Origin: CALDTK01 sp965215215 | GTDB taxonomy: Bacteria > Bacteroidota > Bacteroidia > Chitinophagales > Saprospiraceae | Assembly (NCBI GenBank): GCA_965215215.1 | Contig: OZ244043.1 | Location: 2,294,001 to 2,358,000, forward strand | Reading direction: 5' to 3' | DNA length: 64,000 nt | In this document: positions 43,785 through 53,644 of the stretch, piece after piece | Numbering within the stretch: position 1 is the stretch's first letter | Layout of the letters: each line of letters opens with the position of its first letter | Notes under the pieces: generated by a model | Told to the model about the DNA's origin: nothing | Database searches by the model: none | What the model saw: only the letters and a program-made list of their open reading frames with translations | Program-made: the position numbers and the translations under genes

Positions 43785-44825
43785 ATGAAGTACTTGGGTA
43801 TGTTTAGATCAATAGCTTATTCCGCCTGCGCGGCCTTACTTTTCGGCGCCTGCGCGGGCGAGCTCACCGAGGAGCTCGATTTGGCGGGTGACTCGACGAA
43901 AGCCGACGCCCAACTCGAAGCACGTGCCCTCGGCGACGCCGCCTCCGCCTTCCAGCGCGACCTAGCCCTCCACTACGCGCCCGTGCACCACCAGGACGTA
44001 GACGCTACGGGCAAGTATGCGCTCGGCGGCAAATCCGACTACATCACCGCGATCGACTTCGACGGCGACCTCAATGCACGCAACAACTGGGACAACGCCG
44101 CAAACGCGCCGCTCCGGGCGTACGGTTACTTCTCGGTGGTCGAGACGGCGACCCACTGGTTCGTCGTCTACGCTTTCTTTCACCCGCGCGACTGGACGGA
44201 CATTTTCTTCCTCTACTACCTCGATCAGCACGAGAACGACCTCGAGGGCGCCCTCGTAGCCATCGAGAAGGACGGTAGCACTTACGGCAACCTGCAGGCC
44301 GCCATCACCGTGTCGCACGCCGACTTTTTCTCCTACCTCCCGGAAGGCAGCCCCCTGCGCGCGAACGAGGAGAGCGTCGACGGCACGCTCCGTTTCGACG
44401 GCTTCAGCGGTGGTCGGCACATCGTTACCGCGCAGGAGGCGAAAGGGCACGGCCTGAAGGCGCACCCCTACTTCGAGATCGTGGGCGACGGCATCGTCTA
44501 CTACCCGAGCCTCACCGAGGCCGAGGTCCCCGAGGGCAACGACGACCGCTCGGTGCGCTACGGGCTGATCGACATCTTCGGCGGGGGCGAGCTGTGGGAA
44601 CAGCGCTTTAACACGGACCTGCTCGAAGGACCCAACGGCGGCTTCTGGAGCACCGTGGGCAAAGGCGGCGCCAACGTACCCTGGGGCTGGAACGACGGCG
44701 ACGACAACAGTCCGACCGGCGCCCTCGCCAACGATCCGGCCGAAATTATGGCCAGCTACTTCGGGGGTTGGGGTGAGTTTTCGCGGACGTACACGTTCAA
44801 CCCTTACGCCGGGATCGGGCGCTAA
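43785..44825 (+). CDS. Secreted lipoprotein, unknown (VPS62-like?)
   Basis: 346 residues. Lipoprotein signal ending LLFGAC (Cys near 23). Mature part: LHYAPVHHQDVDATG, SDYITAIDFDGDLNARNNWDN, YGYFSVVETATHWFVVYAFFHPRDWTD, DQHENDLEGALVAIEKDG, then HADFFSYLPEGS. The HHQD, HWFV..FFHPRDW and HENDLEG pieces recall extracellular proteins with a VPS62-like beta-rich domain. No enzymatic function can be assigned. Confidence 0.7.
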   Translation: MKYLGMFRSIAYSACAALLFGACAGELTEELDLAGDSTKADAQLEARALGDAASAFQRDLALHYAPVHHQDVDATGKYALGGKSDYITAIDFDGDLNARNNWDNAANAPLRAYGYFSVVETATHWFVVYAFFHPRDWTDIFFLYYLDQHENDLEGALVAIEKDGSTYGNLQAAITVSHADFFSYLPEGSPLRANEESVDGTLRFDGFSGGRHIVTAQEAKGHGLKAHPYFEIVGDGIVYYPSLTEAEVPEGNDDRSVRYGLIDIFGGGELWEQRFNTDLLEGPNGGFWSTVGKGGANVPWGWNDGDDNSPTGALANDPAEIMASYFGGWGEFSRTYTFNPYAGIGR

Positions 44826-44862
44826 CCGGTGGGGGAGAGTGGGCTCGCTCTAGTCCGGGCTC

Positions 44863-45657
44863 CTACTCCCCCCGCGGGTACCAGTCTAGTTGCACGACCT
44901 CGATGTCGGGATCACCGGCGCTGACGAGCTCCTCGAACTCGGAAACGTCGCTCATCCCCTCCTGCCCGCGGTAGTGGAACGGGTAGACCTTCTTCGGGGC
45001 GAAGGCGAGTACGGCGTCGGCGGCATCCGCGACGGGCATGGTGTAGGGAAGGTTCATGGGGACGAAGGCCACGTCGATGTTCTCGAGCGCGCGCATCTCG
45101 GGAACGCCCTCGGTATCGCCGGCCACGTACACGCGCTGTCCGGCCAGGGTGAGCACGTAGCCGTTGCCGCGCCCCTTGGTGTGGTAGTCTTTGGCCTCTT
45201 CGCGGAGGTTGTACATCGGGACGGCGTCGATCTCGATGCCGTCGATGGCCTCCTTCTCCCCGTTGGCGAGCACGTGGGCGCGATCCTTCAGCGCTTCGTT
45301 GAGCTGGTCGGCCACCGCCTGCGGGACCACGAGCTCGGTGTCGTCGGTCACGATCGCGGCGAGGGTCGCCGTATCCAGGTGGTCGCCGTGGATGTCGGTC
45401 ACCAAAACCACGTCCGGAGCCTCCTGACTGTCGAATACCGCCGCGCCCCCGACGGGGTCGACGTACACCACCCGCTCACCGTCGGAGAGGACCATCGTGG
45501 CGTGTTCGATGGGGGTAATCTCGAGCTCGGGCACCGTCGCCGCTTCGGTAACCGGTGCGTCCGGTTCTGCGGCGGTGGTTTCGGGAGCTGGTTTCGACTC
45601 GCCACAGGCGGTGGTGAGAAGCAGGTGGGCGGCGAACGGTAGCGTAAGGGACTTCAT
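44863..45657 (-). CDS. MBL-fold metallohydrolase, lipoprotein (UlaG-like)
   Basis: 264 residues with a lipoprotein signal (LLLTTAC, Cys near 18) and a low-complexity Ala/Glu/Pro linker. The MBL domain has ITPIEHATMVL, YVDPVGG, VVLVTDIHGDHLD (metal-binding HxHxDH variant with Ile before His), VAGDTEGVPEM and KVYPFHYRG. Similar to UlaG/beta-lactamase-like hydrolases placed outside the inner membrane. Substrate unknown. Confidence 0.85.
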   Translation of the reverse strand: MKSLTLPFAAHLLLTTACGESKPAPETTAAEPDAPVTEAATVPELEITPIEHATMVLSDGERVVYVDPVGGAAVFDSQEAPDVVLVTDIHGDHLDTATLAAIVTDDTELVVPQAVADQLNEALKDRAHVLANGEKEAIDGIEIDAVPMYNLREEAKDYHTKGRGNGYVLTLAGQRVYVAGDTEGVPEMRALENIDVAFVPMNLPYTMPVADAADAVLAFAPKKVYPFHYRGQEGMSDVSEFEELVSAGDPDIEVVQLDWYPRGE

Positions 45658-45734
45658 CGGTGCGAAGATGGAACGGCTGGGCCCGCGCTCGATAGCGCCT
45701 TCGCACTAACCTTTTGCAAATGTGTTTGGGGGGT

Positions 45735-45980
45735 ATGGCCAAGGATCACGGACCGAGCATCAAAAACGACGCGAAGTACGAAGCGCTGCGCGCGAAGGGG
45801 TACAGCGAGGCGAAGTCGGCCGCCATCGCCAACACCCCGGACTCCGGCGAGCGCGGCGGGCACGCGGAGCCGTACGAGGAGCGCACGAAAAAGGAGCTCT
45901 ACGAGCAGGCGAGAGACCTCGGCGTCGAGGGGCGCTCGGGTATGTCGAAGGCGGAGTTGATTGCGGCTTTGCGGAAGTAG
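45735..45980 (+). CDS. Small protein with Rho N-terminal-like domain (DUF7218 type)
   Basis: 81 residues from the ATG at 45735. First half KDHGPSIKNDAKYEALRAKGYSEAKSAAIANT is the DUF7218 pattern; second half ERTKKELYEQARDLGVEGRSGMSKAELIAALRK is the SAP-like Rho N-terminal domain that often binds nucleic acid. Function unknown. Confidence 0.85.
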   Translation: MAKDHGPSIKNDAKYEALRAKGYSEAKSAAIANTPDSGERGGHAEPYEERTKKELYEQARDLGVEGRSGMSKAELIAALRK

Positions 45981-45987
45981 CTCCGAC

Positions 45988-47991
45988 CTACTGCGCGGTG
46001 ACGGCGATCAATCCGGACTCCCGCTCGGCCACGAGCTCGAACAACTCCCGCATGCCCGCGTAGGCCTCCGGGGCGAAATACGTCTGTTTGATGGCGAGTA
46101 AGGATTGCAGCGTCAGTACGTTTCCCGCGGCCGTGATGCTCGAGTGGTAGCGGCAGCCCTGATCGGGCGTAACGGCCGTGATTGGGGCGGGGAGGTCTGT
46201 GGCTACCCTGCCCGCGGGAAGCGTGATGTTCACCTGCCGGGTCTCCACCATCCCGTGGGGGAATTCGATTGGGAAGGTGCGGTTTTCGTTTGCGAACGGA
46301 TTCTTCTGCCACGTCGAGACTCCCGTCGGGTCGAGAGCCAGCGCACTACCGACATCCGGGAGCGGCTCTCGACTCTTTACGGTTGCTTGGACGGTCCAGC
46401 TGAACCCTTTGCCCCGCTGCACCTCCACGTCGCTGAGGATAAAACCGGGCAGCAGATCACCGGCTTCGACATCCAGTACCAAGCGCCCGTGCTCGAGTTG
46501 GGTGTACGGAAAGGCCGCGTAGTCGCGTAGCGCCAACTGTACCGTACCGGAGAGGTAGTTATCCTCACCCAGTTTGAGGTGTGCGGCCAGGCCCTGCTGC
46601 GAGTACGCGCCCTCCTGCAGCGGCACGAAGCGGTGCCCCTTGCGCTCCACGAGTAGGCCGTCGCCGTTTAGGTTTCGGCTGGGGATCACACCCGACTGAG
46701 CGGTCGGATTGGTGGCATCCATGAGCACCAACTGTTCGCCGGCGGCGCCCACGCCTACGATCATGCTGTAAAGGCTTTTGCGGTCGGCGAAGTGTTCGAA
46801 TACGCGTCCGCGATCGCGCGTATTTAAATAGACCGGGTTTGCCTCCACGCCGAGCGCGCGTAGCAACCCGATGAGCAGTACGTTGACCTCGTCTACGCTC
46901 CCGGTGCCTTTATCGAGTACCCGCTTACCGCGCCCGGAAGGGTAGGTGCCGAAATACCCATTCCACCTCACTTTCGTGCCGACCTCCGCCACCGCCCAAG
47001 CGAGCTGCTCGGCGCGCAGGGCGGCGGGTTCGAGATCGGGTGCACTCGCGGTAAAACTCGCCGCCCAATCTCTGTACGGGCCGCCGGCTTTGTACGCTTC
47101 CTTCAAGCCTTCGGCGTCGCGCAACTGCTTGGCCACCGTCTCCCAGTCGGTAGCGTAATCGACCACGCTCCCGCTTGCATTGGCGTAGCTGCGCAGTTCG
47201 AAGAATACCTGGGCGCGGTAGTTATTCGCCGTCGTCATGTAGGGCTCGTCGCCGATGGCGGGGGCGTCGCGGACCGAGAAGCCCATCGTGCGCATCCGCA
47301 CGCTCCGTCCGATAAAGGCGTTTCCGTTCAGGTTCACCCCGGACTCCTCCCTGTTCTCGATGGGGTGATGCCCGAATACAGTGGCCTTGTACTGTAGTCG
47401 CGGGTGGTTGCTAAACGCGTATTCGGCCGCCTGCACCGGGATGTCCTCCTGCAAGAAAACCCGCGGCGGGGCCGTGATGTAACTCGATCGCAAATCGTAG
47501 GAGACGTCCAGCACGCTACCGGCCCGCACGTCGGGCAGGCTGAAGGCCGTCTCCACGAGGTACTCGTCGAGGCGGGTCTGGAACACCTGCGAATCGTCTA
47601 GCTTCGAGATCTTCACCTCGCCGCTCTCGAAGTTGTAGGTGTAGGCTACGAGATTGCGTATCGACTGTCCGTGCGCTTCGCCCTTCGGCGCGTATACCTG
47701 CAGTTTCACCGTGGCGTAGTCGAGCGCCTTTTGGTCGAGGATACGCACCAGGCGGCGGGTCGACGAGTTGAGCTCGGGGGCTCCGGTACCTCCGTCGGTG
47801 AAGGTCACGGAAGCCTTCGTATCCTGGGCGATCACGTAGGCGTGCACCGAGCTGTCGGCGGCGTAAGGATTGCCCTTGAACCAGGCGCCGTCCACGCGTC
47901 CGACTTTGGGGAGCTCGAGTTGGGCAAACGCTTTGCCGCCGGTGAGTGCGGCCAGCGTGAGGAGTAGGAGGACTGATTTCATATGCTTCAA
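45988..47991 (-). CDS. DUF3857/transglutaminase-like exported protein without catalytic Cys
   Basis: 667 residues, signal peptide (MKSVLLLLTLAALTGGKAFAQ). DUF3857 domain (about 30-270; YTYNFESGEVKISKL, SLPDVRAGSVLDVSYDLRS) followed by a transglutaminase-like domain (about 280-450) and DUF3858-like C-terminus. At the catalytic position the sequence is GTGSVDEVNVLLIGLLRALGVEANPVYLNTRD, with no Cys, so it is probably not a peptidase-type enzyme; this is usual in one branch of the family. 12 bp after the paralogue at 48004. Confidence 0.85.
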   Translation of the reverse strand: MKHMKSVLLLLTLAALTGGKAFAQLELPKVGRVDGAWFKGNPYAADSSVHAYVIAQDTKASVTFTDGGTGAPELNSSTRRLVRILDQKALDYATVKLQVYAPKGEAHGQSIRNLVAYTYNFESGEVKISKLDDSQVFQTRLDEYLVETAFSLPDVRAGSVLDVSYDLRSSYITAPPRVFLQEDIPVQAAEYAFSNHPRLQYKATVFGHHPIENREESGVNLNGNAFIGRSVRMRTMGFSVRDAPAIGDEPYMTTANNYRAQVFFELRSYANASGSVVDYATDWETVAKQLRDAEGLKEAYKAGGPYRDWAASFTASAPDLEPAALRAEQLAWAVAEVGTKVRWNGYFGTYPSGRGKRVLDKGTGSVDEVNVLLIGLLRALGVEANPVYLNTRDRGRVFEHFADRKSLYSMIVGVGAAGEQLVLMDATNPTAQSGVIPSRNLNGDGLLVERKGHRFVPLQEGAYSQQGLAAHLKLGEDNYLSGTVQLALRDYAAFPYTQLEHGRLVLDVEAGDLLPGFILSDVEVQRGKGFSWTVQATVKSREPLPDVGSALALDPTGVSTWQKNPFANENRTFPIEFPHGMVETRQVNITLPAGRVATDLPAPITAVTPDQGCRYHSSITAAGNVLTLQSLLAIKQTYFAPEAYAGMRELFELVAERESGLIAVTAQ

Positions 47992-48003
47992 CTGCTGGGG
48001 TTC

Positions 48004-49866
48004 TTAAGTGCCGTCTTTCGATTTCGGGGCGAGCGCGATCAACGACCCGTCGGCACGGTCCACGCTTTCGCGAAAACGGGCCATGGCCGCCGCGTCGGCG
48101 GGCGGGTAGGTTCCGGCCGTGACCTCGAGGGATCTGATGACCTCCAGGCCTCCCTCGACGGGTTTTGCCGAAAGGCTGTAGCTGGCGTGCGGACCCTCGA
48201 GCAGAACCGTCTCGGGTACCGCCACGAGGCTCGTACCGGGCGGCAACACGTAGCTCACCGTGTCGATATGGAGGTAGCCCAGCTCCACTTCCACGGGGAG
48301 CCTCCGCTCGGTGGTGTCGTGGGGCGCCGGGGGAGGGTAAAGGTGGCCGAACGCGGGCAGCACGAAACGCTTGCCGACTCGCCGTGTGAGGTTGGGGAAG
48401 CGGGCGGTCTCGCGCATGATCGCCTGCGGGCCTCCGGGCGTACTCCCGATCGCGATCTCCGGGTCTAAGCCGTCGACGTTTACCCGGTAGCCTCGTCGCG
48501 CCACGCGGCGGCGTTCCTCGGCGTCGAGGAGGCTCAGGCGGAGGGGCGTTTCCACCTGCGCGCCCGTGAATCGGGTCGTGCGCACGAGCTTGGCGACGCC
48601 CAGCGAATCGACGGTGAGGATCGACGAACTCTCACGTCGGTTATCCCCCGGCGCCCGCCCGCCGGTGCGTACGAGTGAGCCGGTACCGTCTTTGACCAAC
48701 AAGGCGTAGCGGCCGGCGGCTCGCTCGCCGAGGAAACCGGGCGGGGTCGTCTGGCTCGTGCACTCCAACCACACCGTGTCGGTCGCGAACGGCACGGCGA
48801 GCACGGCGTGGTTAGCCTGGTTGACGCTCGTGAACCCCGGGTGGCTAATGGCCCGCTCACCGACCCCGATCACGCAGTAGTAAGCGTCCACCCCGGCCGC
48901 CCCCAACAGCAGGCGGGTGTAGTTGCTCAGCGCCTTGCAATCGCCGTAGCCGTAGCGGTGCACGTCGGCGGGGGGCATCGGCTTGAAGCCGCCGATGCCG
49001 AGTTGGATCGACACGTAGTGCGTCCGCGCTTGCATGTAGGCGTATACGCGTCGAATGCGCTCCAGCGGATCGCTTGTATCGGCAACCAAGGCTTCGATCT
49101 CCCGCCTCGCCCCGTCCGGGAGCTCACTGCGGTCGGCGAGCAGTTCCGCCGTCCAGGCACCGAGTCCCGCCCAGGTGGTAAAGTTGCCCTTGGTCCCTTC
49201 GAGTCGCCCCTCACGCGGTGCCAGGAGTACGGCCGGACCGCTGCTCAGCGCGTCGGGCGCACCATCCTCATCCCAGTAGGCCGGCAGGTCGCTTACGCTA
49301 AAACGAAGGACGCCGCCCGCCTCCTCGCGCTCGATCACGCCATTCGGGTCTATCACCTTGCTGAGAACCTCGTCGCGGGCGCCACCGACCCGGAGCTCGG
49401 CGTGTGTAACCGCCACTCCCTCGGGGTAGAGAAACGAGATCGCCGGGATGAAAACGCTCTCCCGCACGCGCCGCAGGGTGCGGGTCCTGTACGTAGCCGG
49501 GTAGGCGCTCGGTAGGGGGAGGGTGAGGGATTCGTAGCGGAGGTCCAAGGCGATCGACGTCCCGTCGTAGTAGGCGCGGTCCGACTTGTGCTTCGCGCGC
49601 CCGCGCTCCGGCTTCTTCGCCCCGGCCGAATGGACCTCTCCCTCCAGGGCGGCTACCTCCGAGAATTCGTCGTAAGCGACGGCTACGTTGCGGTAGTACG
49701 CCGCCGCCTCGCTGTCGTAGACCACTACCTCGCGTACTTCCTCGTAGTCGTAGGCGCCCGGTCCGGTGGCGGTGAGCGTGTGCACTTCAGAGACGATAGT
49801 CGCGCGGGGACGGTCGGCGGGGCCAGCAGCGGGTACGCTGACTAGTAGAGCGAGTAGAGCTATCAA
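48004..49866 (-). CDS. DUF3857/transglutaminase domain protein
   Basis: 620 residues with signal peptide (to VPAAGPA). DUF3857 (about 20-250) then a transglutaminase domain with YGYGDCKALSNYTRLLLGAAGVDAYYCVIG, including the catalytic Cys in GDCK and the His region AISHPGFTSVNQANHAVLAVPF, then a C-terminal beta domain. Partner of the Cys-less paralogue downstream; the pair may form one periplasmic complex. Role unknown. Motif copies at 48063, 48160 and 49290. Confidence 0.85.
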   Translation of the reverse strand: MIALLALLVSVPAAGPADRPRATIVSEVHTLTATGPGAYDYEEVREVVVYDSEAAAYYRNVAVAYDEFSEVAALEGEVHSAGAKKPERGRAKHKSDRAYYDGTSIALDLRYESLTLPLPSAYPATYRTRTLRRVRESVFIPAISFLYPEGVAVTHAELRVGGARDEVLSKVIDPNGVIEREEAGGVLRFSVSDLPAYWDEDGAPDALSSGPAVLLAPREGRLEGTKGNFTTWAGLGAWTAELLADRSELPDGARREIEALVADTSDPLERIRRVYAYMQARTHYVSIQLGIGGFKPMPPADVHRYGYGDCKALSNYTRLLLGAAGVDAYYCVIGVGERAISHPGFTSVNQANHAVLAVPFATDTVWLECTSQTTPPGFLGERAAGRYALLVKDGTGSLVRTGGRAPGDNRRESSSILTVDSLGVAKLVRTTRFTGAQVETPLRLSLLDAEERRRVARRGYRVNVDGLDPEIAIGSTPGGPQAIMRETARFPNLTRRVGKRFVLPAFGHLYPPPAPHDTTERRLPVEVELGYLHIDTVSYVLPPGTSLVAVPETVLLEGPHASYSLSAKPVEGGLEVIRSLEVTAGTYPPADAAAMARFRESVDRADGSLIALAPKSKDGT

Positions 49867-50123
49867 TACGAGGGACTTACGCTAAGCAGGTAGCGAGGGT
49901 GTAAAGTTGCTCACCTGATTCACGTACTCACGACTCGATTGTCGATAGACTATCGCTGATAGAGAAATATATATTATCAAAAACTTGTACTTAACTGGGG
50001 AATGAGAAGGTTGCTTGAACAAAGCTAATCGATCTCACTCCTAATCTCAGTATCGAGCCTTCCGACGCGCCGGCGATCAGCTGTAAAGCGTCGATAAGCT
50101 CCAGGTGCGCACCTCGCGATCCG

Positions 50124-51115
50124 TCACTTGGTCGCACTCATCCCGGACGCGGGTTGGAACCCACCCGCACTCACAAACAGAAACTCCGCACCCTCCGCCA
50201 GTGCCTCCCCCGCCCAACTTTGCCCCGAAGCCGCTAGGCGATTTAACTTTTCTAAATGCCGGGTGAAGGCCGCCGGACCTACGGATTTCCGATTCCATTT
50301 TACCTCCCCCGCGAGCATCCGACCGTCGGCAAGCTTCGCTTCGACGTCTATTCCGACAGACTGACGCAAGCGATCAGCCCCTTCCCACCGCCCCCAAGCT
50401 TCGATCATCGTAACCTCCTCGCGCTCCGCGGGTCGGTAGTACGCTTAGTCGACCATGCGTTCGGACTCGTGGCCCGTGTACGTGTCCAACAGTCTATCGA
50501 TCCTATCGCCCCACACCTGCGCCGGAGTGAAGCGATCCAGCATCGACGTGCTCGGCTCGACGAGCTTTCGGCGAAAGCGAAAGTCGGCGCCGGCGATCGC
50601 GTACCGGACGGCCGAATTCGGCCCAGTAACAGCAGGATCTCGCCCGGAGATCGTCGGCGCTCCCAGGCCGCGTTTAGCTCGAAAGCCACTCCGGCGGCGC
50701 CGAACTCGCCGTCCCCCAAGCATTGGAACTCATCGAGTATCATGATCCGCTGACCGTCCGATGGTTGGTCGAATACAAGATTGAACACCGTTCTCCACGA
50801 CGGAAAATCGTTCGGTCGCAGGTCTTCGTCCAACCACAATCCGAACTCCGGAACGAACTGTCGCCGATTGATCCCGGGCGTGACTCGCGAAGCCGTAAAG
50901 AGAAAGAAGGGCATCTCCTTCCGGGCGTGGGTCAGGAGGTAGGTCTTACCGACCCTACGCCGACCGGTAACCAGGGCGAGCGCTCGTCCGTCTCGTTTCA
51001 CCAGCGCCGGTAAAGCGGCTCGTCCGGCCAGGCGATCAACCGGCCAGGCGATCAATCTGAACCTATCCTGTACCCGTGTAGCGGATGTACGGAGACTATA
51101 ACCGAGCCTGCCATT
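50124..51115 (-). pseudogene. Decayed AAA ATPase (ATPase_2/DUF234 type)
   Basis: Three consecutive minus-strand frames are needed. Frame one: PVDRLAGRAALPALVKRDGR, Walker A TGRRRVGKTYLL, Walker B IMILDEFQCL. It loses frame near 50650; a second frame continues (YAIAGADFRFRRKLVEPSTSMLDRF), and a third (50408-50124) holds the DUF234 end VEAKLADGRMLAGEVKWNRKSVG. No start codon sits at the expected position. A bulged inverted repeat (AGCCTGCCACCGT / ACGGTAGGCT, 51121-51144) lies upstream. Confidence 0.75.
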
Positions 51116-51175
51116 GAGGTAGCCTGCCACCGTAACGGTAGGCTTGTCGGTAAATTCGTTGTACACCGTTCGAAC

Positions 51176-51589
51176 TCAGTGCGGCAACCGATCCCGCAAC
51201 AACCCGTACACGAACGTCCCCAGGACCGCCGAGGCGATCACGACCAGCACCGGCCAGTAGCCCGCTCCGACGAGGGTAAACAGCGGTCCCGGGCAGGCGC
51301 CCACCAGCGCCCACCCCATGCCGAAGATCGTCCCGCCGATCAAGTAGCGCGGTACGGATCGGGCCTTGTCGGTAAACTCGATTGGCTCTCCGTCAAAATC
51401 GCGGATCCCGAAGCGCTCGATCGCCCGAACGGCCGTCAGTCCTACCGCAAGCGCGGAACCGATGATACCGTACATGTGAAACGATTCGAGACTGAACATC
51501 TCGTAGATCCGAAACCAGGAAGCCGCCCCCGATTTGAGCATCACGACGCCGAAGAGGACGCCGATAGCGAGGTAGTTGAAGTAGCGCAT
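51176..51589 (-). CDS. YeeE/YedE family membrane protein, second half
   Basis: 137 residues from the ATG at 51589, four hydrophobic helices. YFNYLAIGVLFGVVMLKSGAA, SLESFHMYGIIGSALAVG, then the family motif GGTIFGMGWALVGACPGPLFTLVGAG with its conserved Cys. YeeE/YedE (TsuA-like) proteins move thiosulfate or related sulfur species through conserved cysteines. Separated by 2 bp from the other half, so two short proteins replace one long one, as often in Bacteroidota. Confidence 0.88.
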   Translation of the reverse strand: MRYFNYLAIGVLFGVVMLKSGAASWFRIYEMFSLESFHMYGIIGSALAVGLTAVRAIERFGIRDFDGEPIEFTDKARSVPRYLIGGTIFGMGWALVGACPGPLFTLVGAGYWPVLVVIASAVLGTFVYGLLRDRLPH

Positions 51590-51591
51590 GC

Positions 51592-52173
51592 TCAAACGGC
51601 GGGTAACAGGAGCGCCCGCAGGATAGCGGGCAGGAAGAAATAAGTCATCGCGAGGCCCCCGAGAAAGAAGCCGACCACCGCGATCAGGCTCGGGAGCTGT
51701 AGCTGACTGAGTCCCGTAATGGCGTGTCCGCTCGTGCAACCGCCCGCGTAGCGCGTGCCGAAGCCAATGAGAAACCCACCCACCGCGAGCGTGGCGAGCA
51801 CCGGGGGACTTGAGGACACCCGATCCCCGAAGAGCCCGACCGGCTGGTACGCGTGTCCGGCGTCGTCGACGCCGAGCGTTTGTAGGCGCTCGACCGTCGC
51901 GGGGTTGAGCGGTACGGCAGCATCGCCGTTCAGGAAAGCGACCGCGATCCAGGCGCCGAGCGCCGCACCCAACATCACCGTCAGATTCCAGCGTTGCGAT
52001 CGCCAGTCGAAATCGAAGAACTTACTCTTCGCCCCGGCGCCACAAATCGCGCACAACGTGCGCAGGTTGGAGGAGGCGCCAAAGGTTTTACCGGACAGCA
52101 GGAGGAGCGTCATCACCGCAGCGATGAGCGGCCCGGCCACGTACCAGGGCCAAGGGTCAAGAATCGTTTGCAT
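51592..52173 (-). CDS. YeeE/YedE family membrane protein, first half
   Basis: 193 residues, about five helices. LRTLCAICGAG, then LAVGGFLIGFGTRYAGGCTSGHAITGLSQLQLPSLIAVVGFFLGG, the conserved GCTSGHxITG motif with a transport cysteine. Starts 5 bp after the persulfide dioxygenase-rhodanese stop; one operon with the second half. Confidence 0.9.
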   Translation of the reverse strand: MQTILDPWPWYVAGPLIAAVMTLLLLSGKTFGASSNLRTLCAICGAGAKSKFFDFDWRSQRWNLTVMLGAALGAWIAVAFLNGDAAVPLNPATVERLQTLGVDDAGHAYQPVGLFGDRVSSSPPVLATLAVGGFLIGFGTRYAGGCTSGHAITGLSQLQLPSLIAVVGFFLGGLAMTYFFLPAILRALLLPAV

Positions 52174-52178
52174 GCCGG

Positions 52179-53585
52179 CTAGTTGGTGGCGGGCTCCTGG
52201 TCGGCGACCTCGAGCGGGGTGCTCGTGTCGCTGATGGCCTTGTATCCGCCGATTACGTCACGGAAGTTGTGTATGCCGCGACTCTTGAGGATCGAACCGG
52301 CGACGAGACTACGATACCCGCTGCCGCAGTGAATGAAGAAGGTAGGCTGGTGCGGGAGCTCAGCGAGGTGATCGTTCAGCTCGCTGAGTGGCGCCAGGTG
52401 GGCACCGACCACGTGGCCCTGCTCATACTCCGAGGGTTTACGTACATCGTACACGGGCACCTCCGTCGCTACGCGCGAAAACTCGTCCGCCGTAACCTGC
52501 TCCACGACATCGATTTGTTTCCCGCTCGCCTTCCAGGCGGCAAAACCGCCGTCGAGGTACCCGAGCGTCTGGTCGAAGCCGACGCGCGCCAACCGGGTGA
52601 TCGTTTCTTCCTCCCGGCCCGGGGCGGCCACGAGGAGGATGGGCTGCGCGGTATCCTTGACCAGGGCACCGACCCAGGGCGCGAAACCGCCGTCGATACC
52701 GATGAAGATGGACCGCGGGATGTGGCCGGCGGCGAAGTCCGCCTTGCTCCGAACGTCGAGCACGAGCGCGCCACGCTCGTTGGCGACCGCCTCGAAGGCT
52801 TCGGGGTCGAGCGCCCGGGTGCCGCGGGTGAGCACGTCGGCGACGTCCTCGTAGCCCTCCCGGTTCATGCGGACGTTCAGGGGGAAGTAGGCCGGGGGAG
52901 CGGTGAGGCCGGCCGTGACCTCCCGGATGAACTCCTCCCGCGTCATGTCCGCGCGCAGCGCGTAGTTATCGGCCCTCTGTCCGCCGATGGTGCCGACGGT
53001 CTCGGAGCTCATGTTCTTGCCGCAGGCCGAACCGGCGCCGTGGGCCGGGTACACGAGCACGTCGTCGCCGAGCGGCATGAGCTTGTCGCGCAGCGAATCG
53101 AAGAGGTAGCTCGCCAGGTCTTCCTGGGTGAGCTCGGCCCCCTTCTGCGAGAGGTCGGGCCGCCCGACGTCGCCGAGGAAGAGGGTGTCGCCGCTGAAGA
53201 CAGCGTGGTCTTCGCCCCCGGCGTCTTTGAGCAGGTAGGTCGTACTCTCCATCGTGTGCCCCGGGGTGTGCAGGGCGGTGAGCGTGATGTCGCCCACGCG
53301 AAACACCTGTCCATCGGTGGCGATGGTGGCGGGGAAGGTGGGGTTGGCGAGGGGGCCGTACACGATCTCGGCGCCGGTGGCCTTCGCGAGCGTAACGTGC
53401 CCGCTCACGAAGTCGGCGTGGAAGTGGGTCTCGAAGATGTACTTGATCGTCACCCCGTCCGCGGCGGCGCGGTCGATGTAGGGCTGTACTTCGCGGAGTG
53501 GATCGACGATCGCCGCTTCGCGCCCGTTGCGGATGTAGTAGGCGCCCTGCGCGAGGCAGCCGGTGTAAATCTGTTCGATGTGCAT
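52179..53585 (-). CDS. Persulfide dioxygenase-rhodanese fusion (CstB/ETHE1-like)
   Basis: 468 residues. MBL domain (1-240) of the ETHE1 type: iron ligands in ETHFHADFVSGHV, TPGHTMESTTY and FSGDTLFLGDVGRPDL. Then two rhodanese domains: the first (about 265-360, LVLDVRSKADFAAGHIPRSIFIG) lacks the catalytic Cys; the second (about 375-460, VYDVRKPSEYEQGHVVGAHLAPL) has it in FFIHCGSGYRS. Such fusions oxidise persulfides to sulfite/thiosulfate during sulfide detoxification. The two YeeE halves downstream would move the sulfur product or substrate. Confidence 0.92.
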   Translation of the reverse strand: MHIEQIYTGCLAQGAYYIRNGREAAIVDPLREVQPYIDRAAADGVTIKYIFETHFHADFVSGHVTLAKATGAEIVYGPLANPTFPATIATDGQVFRVGDITLTALHTPGHTMESTTYLLKDAGGEDHAVFSGDTLFLGDVGRPDLSQKGAELTQEDLASYLFDSLRDKLMPLGDDVLVYPAHGAGSACGKNMSSETVGTIGGQRADNYALRADMTREEFIREVTAGLTAPPAYFPLNVRMNREGYEDVADVLTRGTRALDPEAFEAVANERGALVLDVRSKADFAAGHIPRSIFIGIDGGFAPWVGALVKDTAQPILLVAAPGREEETITRLARVGFDQTLGYLDGGFAAWKASGKQIDVVEQVTADEFSRVATEVPVYDVRKPSEYEQGHVVGAHLAPLSELNDHLAELPHQPTFFIHCGSGYRSLVAGSILKSRGIHNFRDVIGGYKAISDTSTPLEVADQEPATN

Positions 53586-53644
53586 GGGCTGGGCTTAACG
53601 TGCCGGCAGGGGTGAACTCATCAACGTAAGTGGCCGCACGTAGT

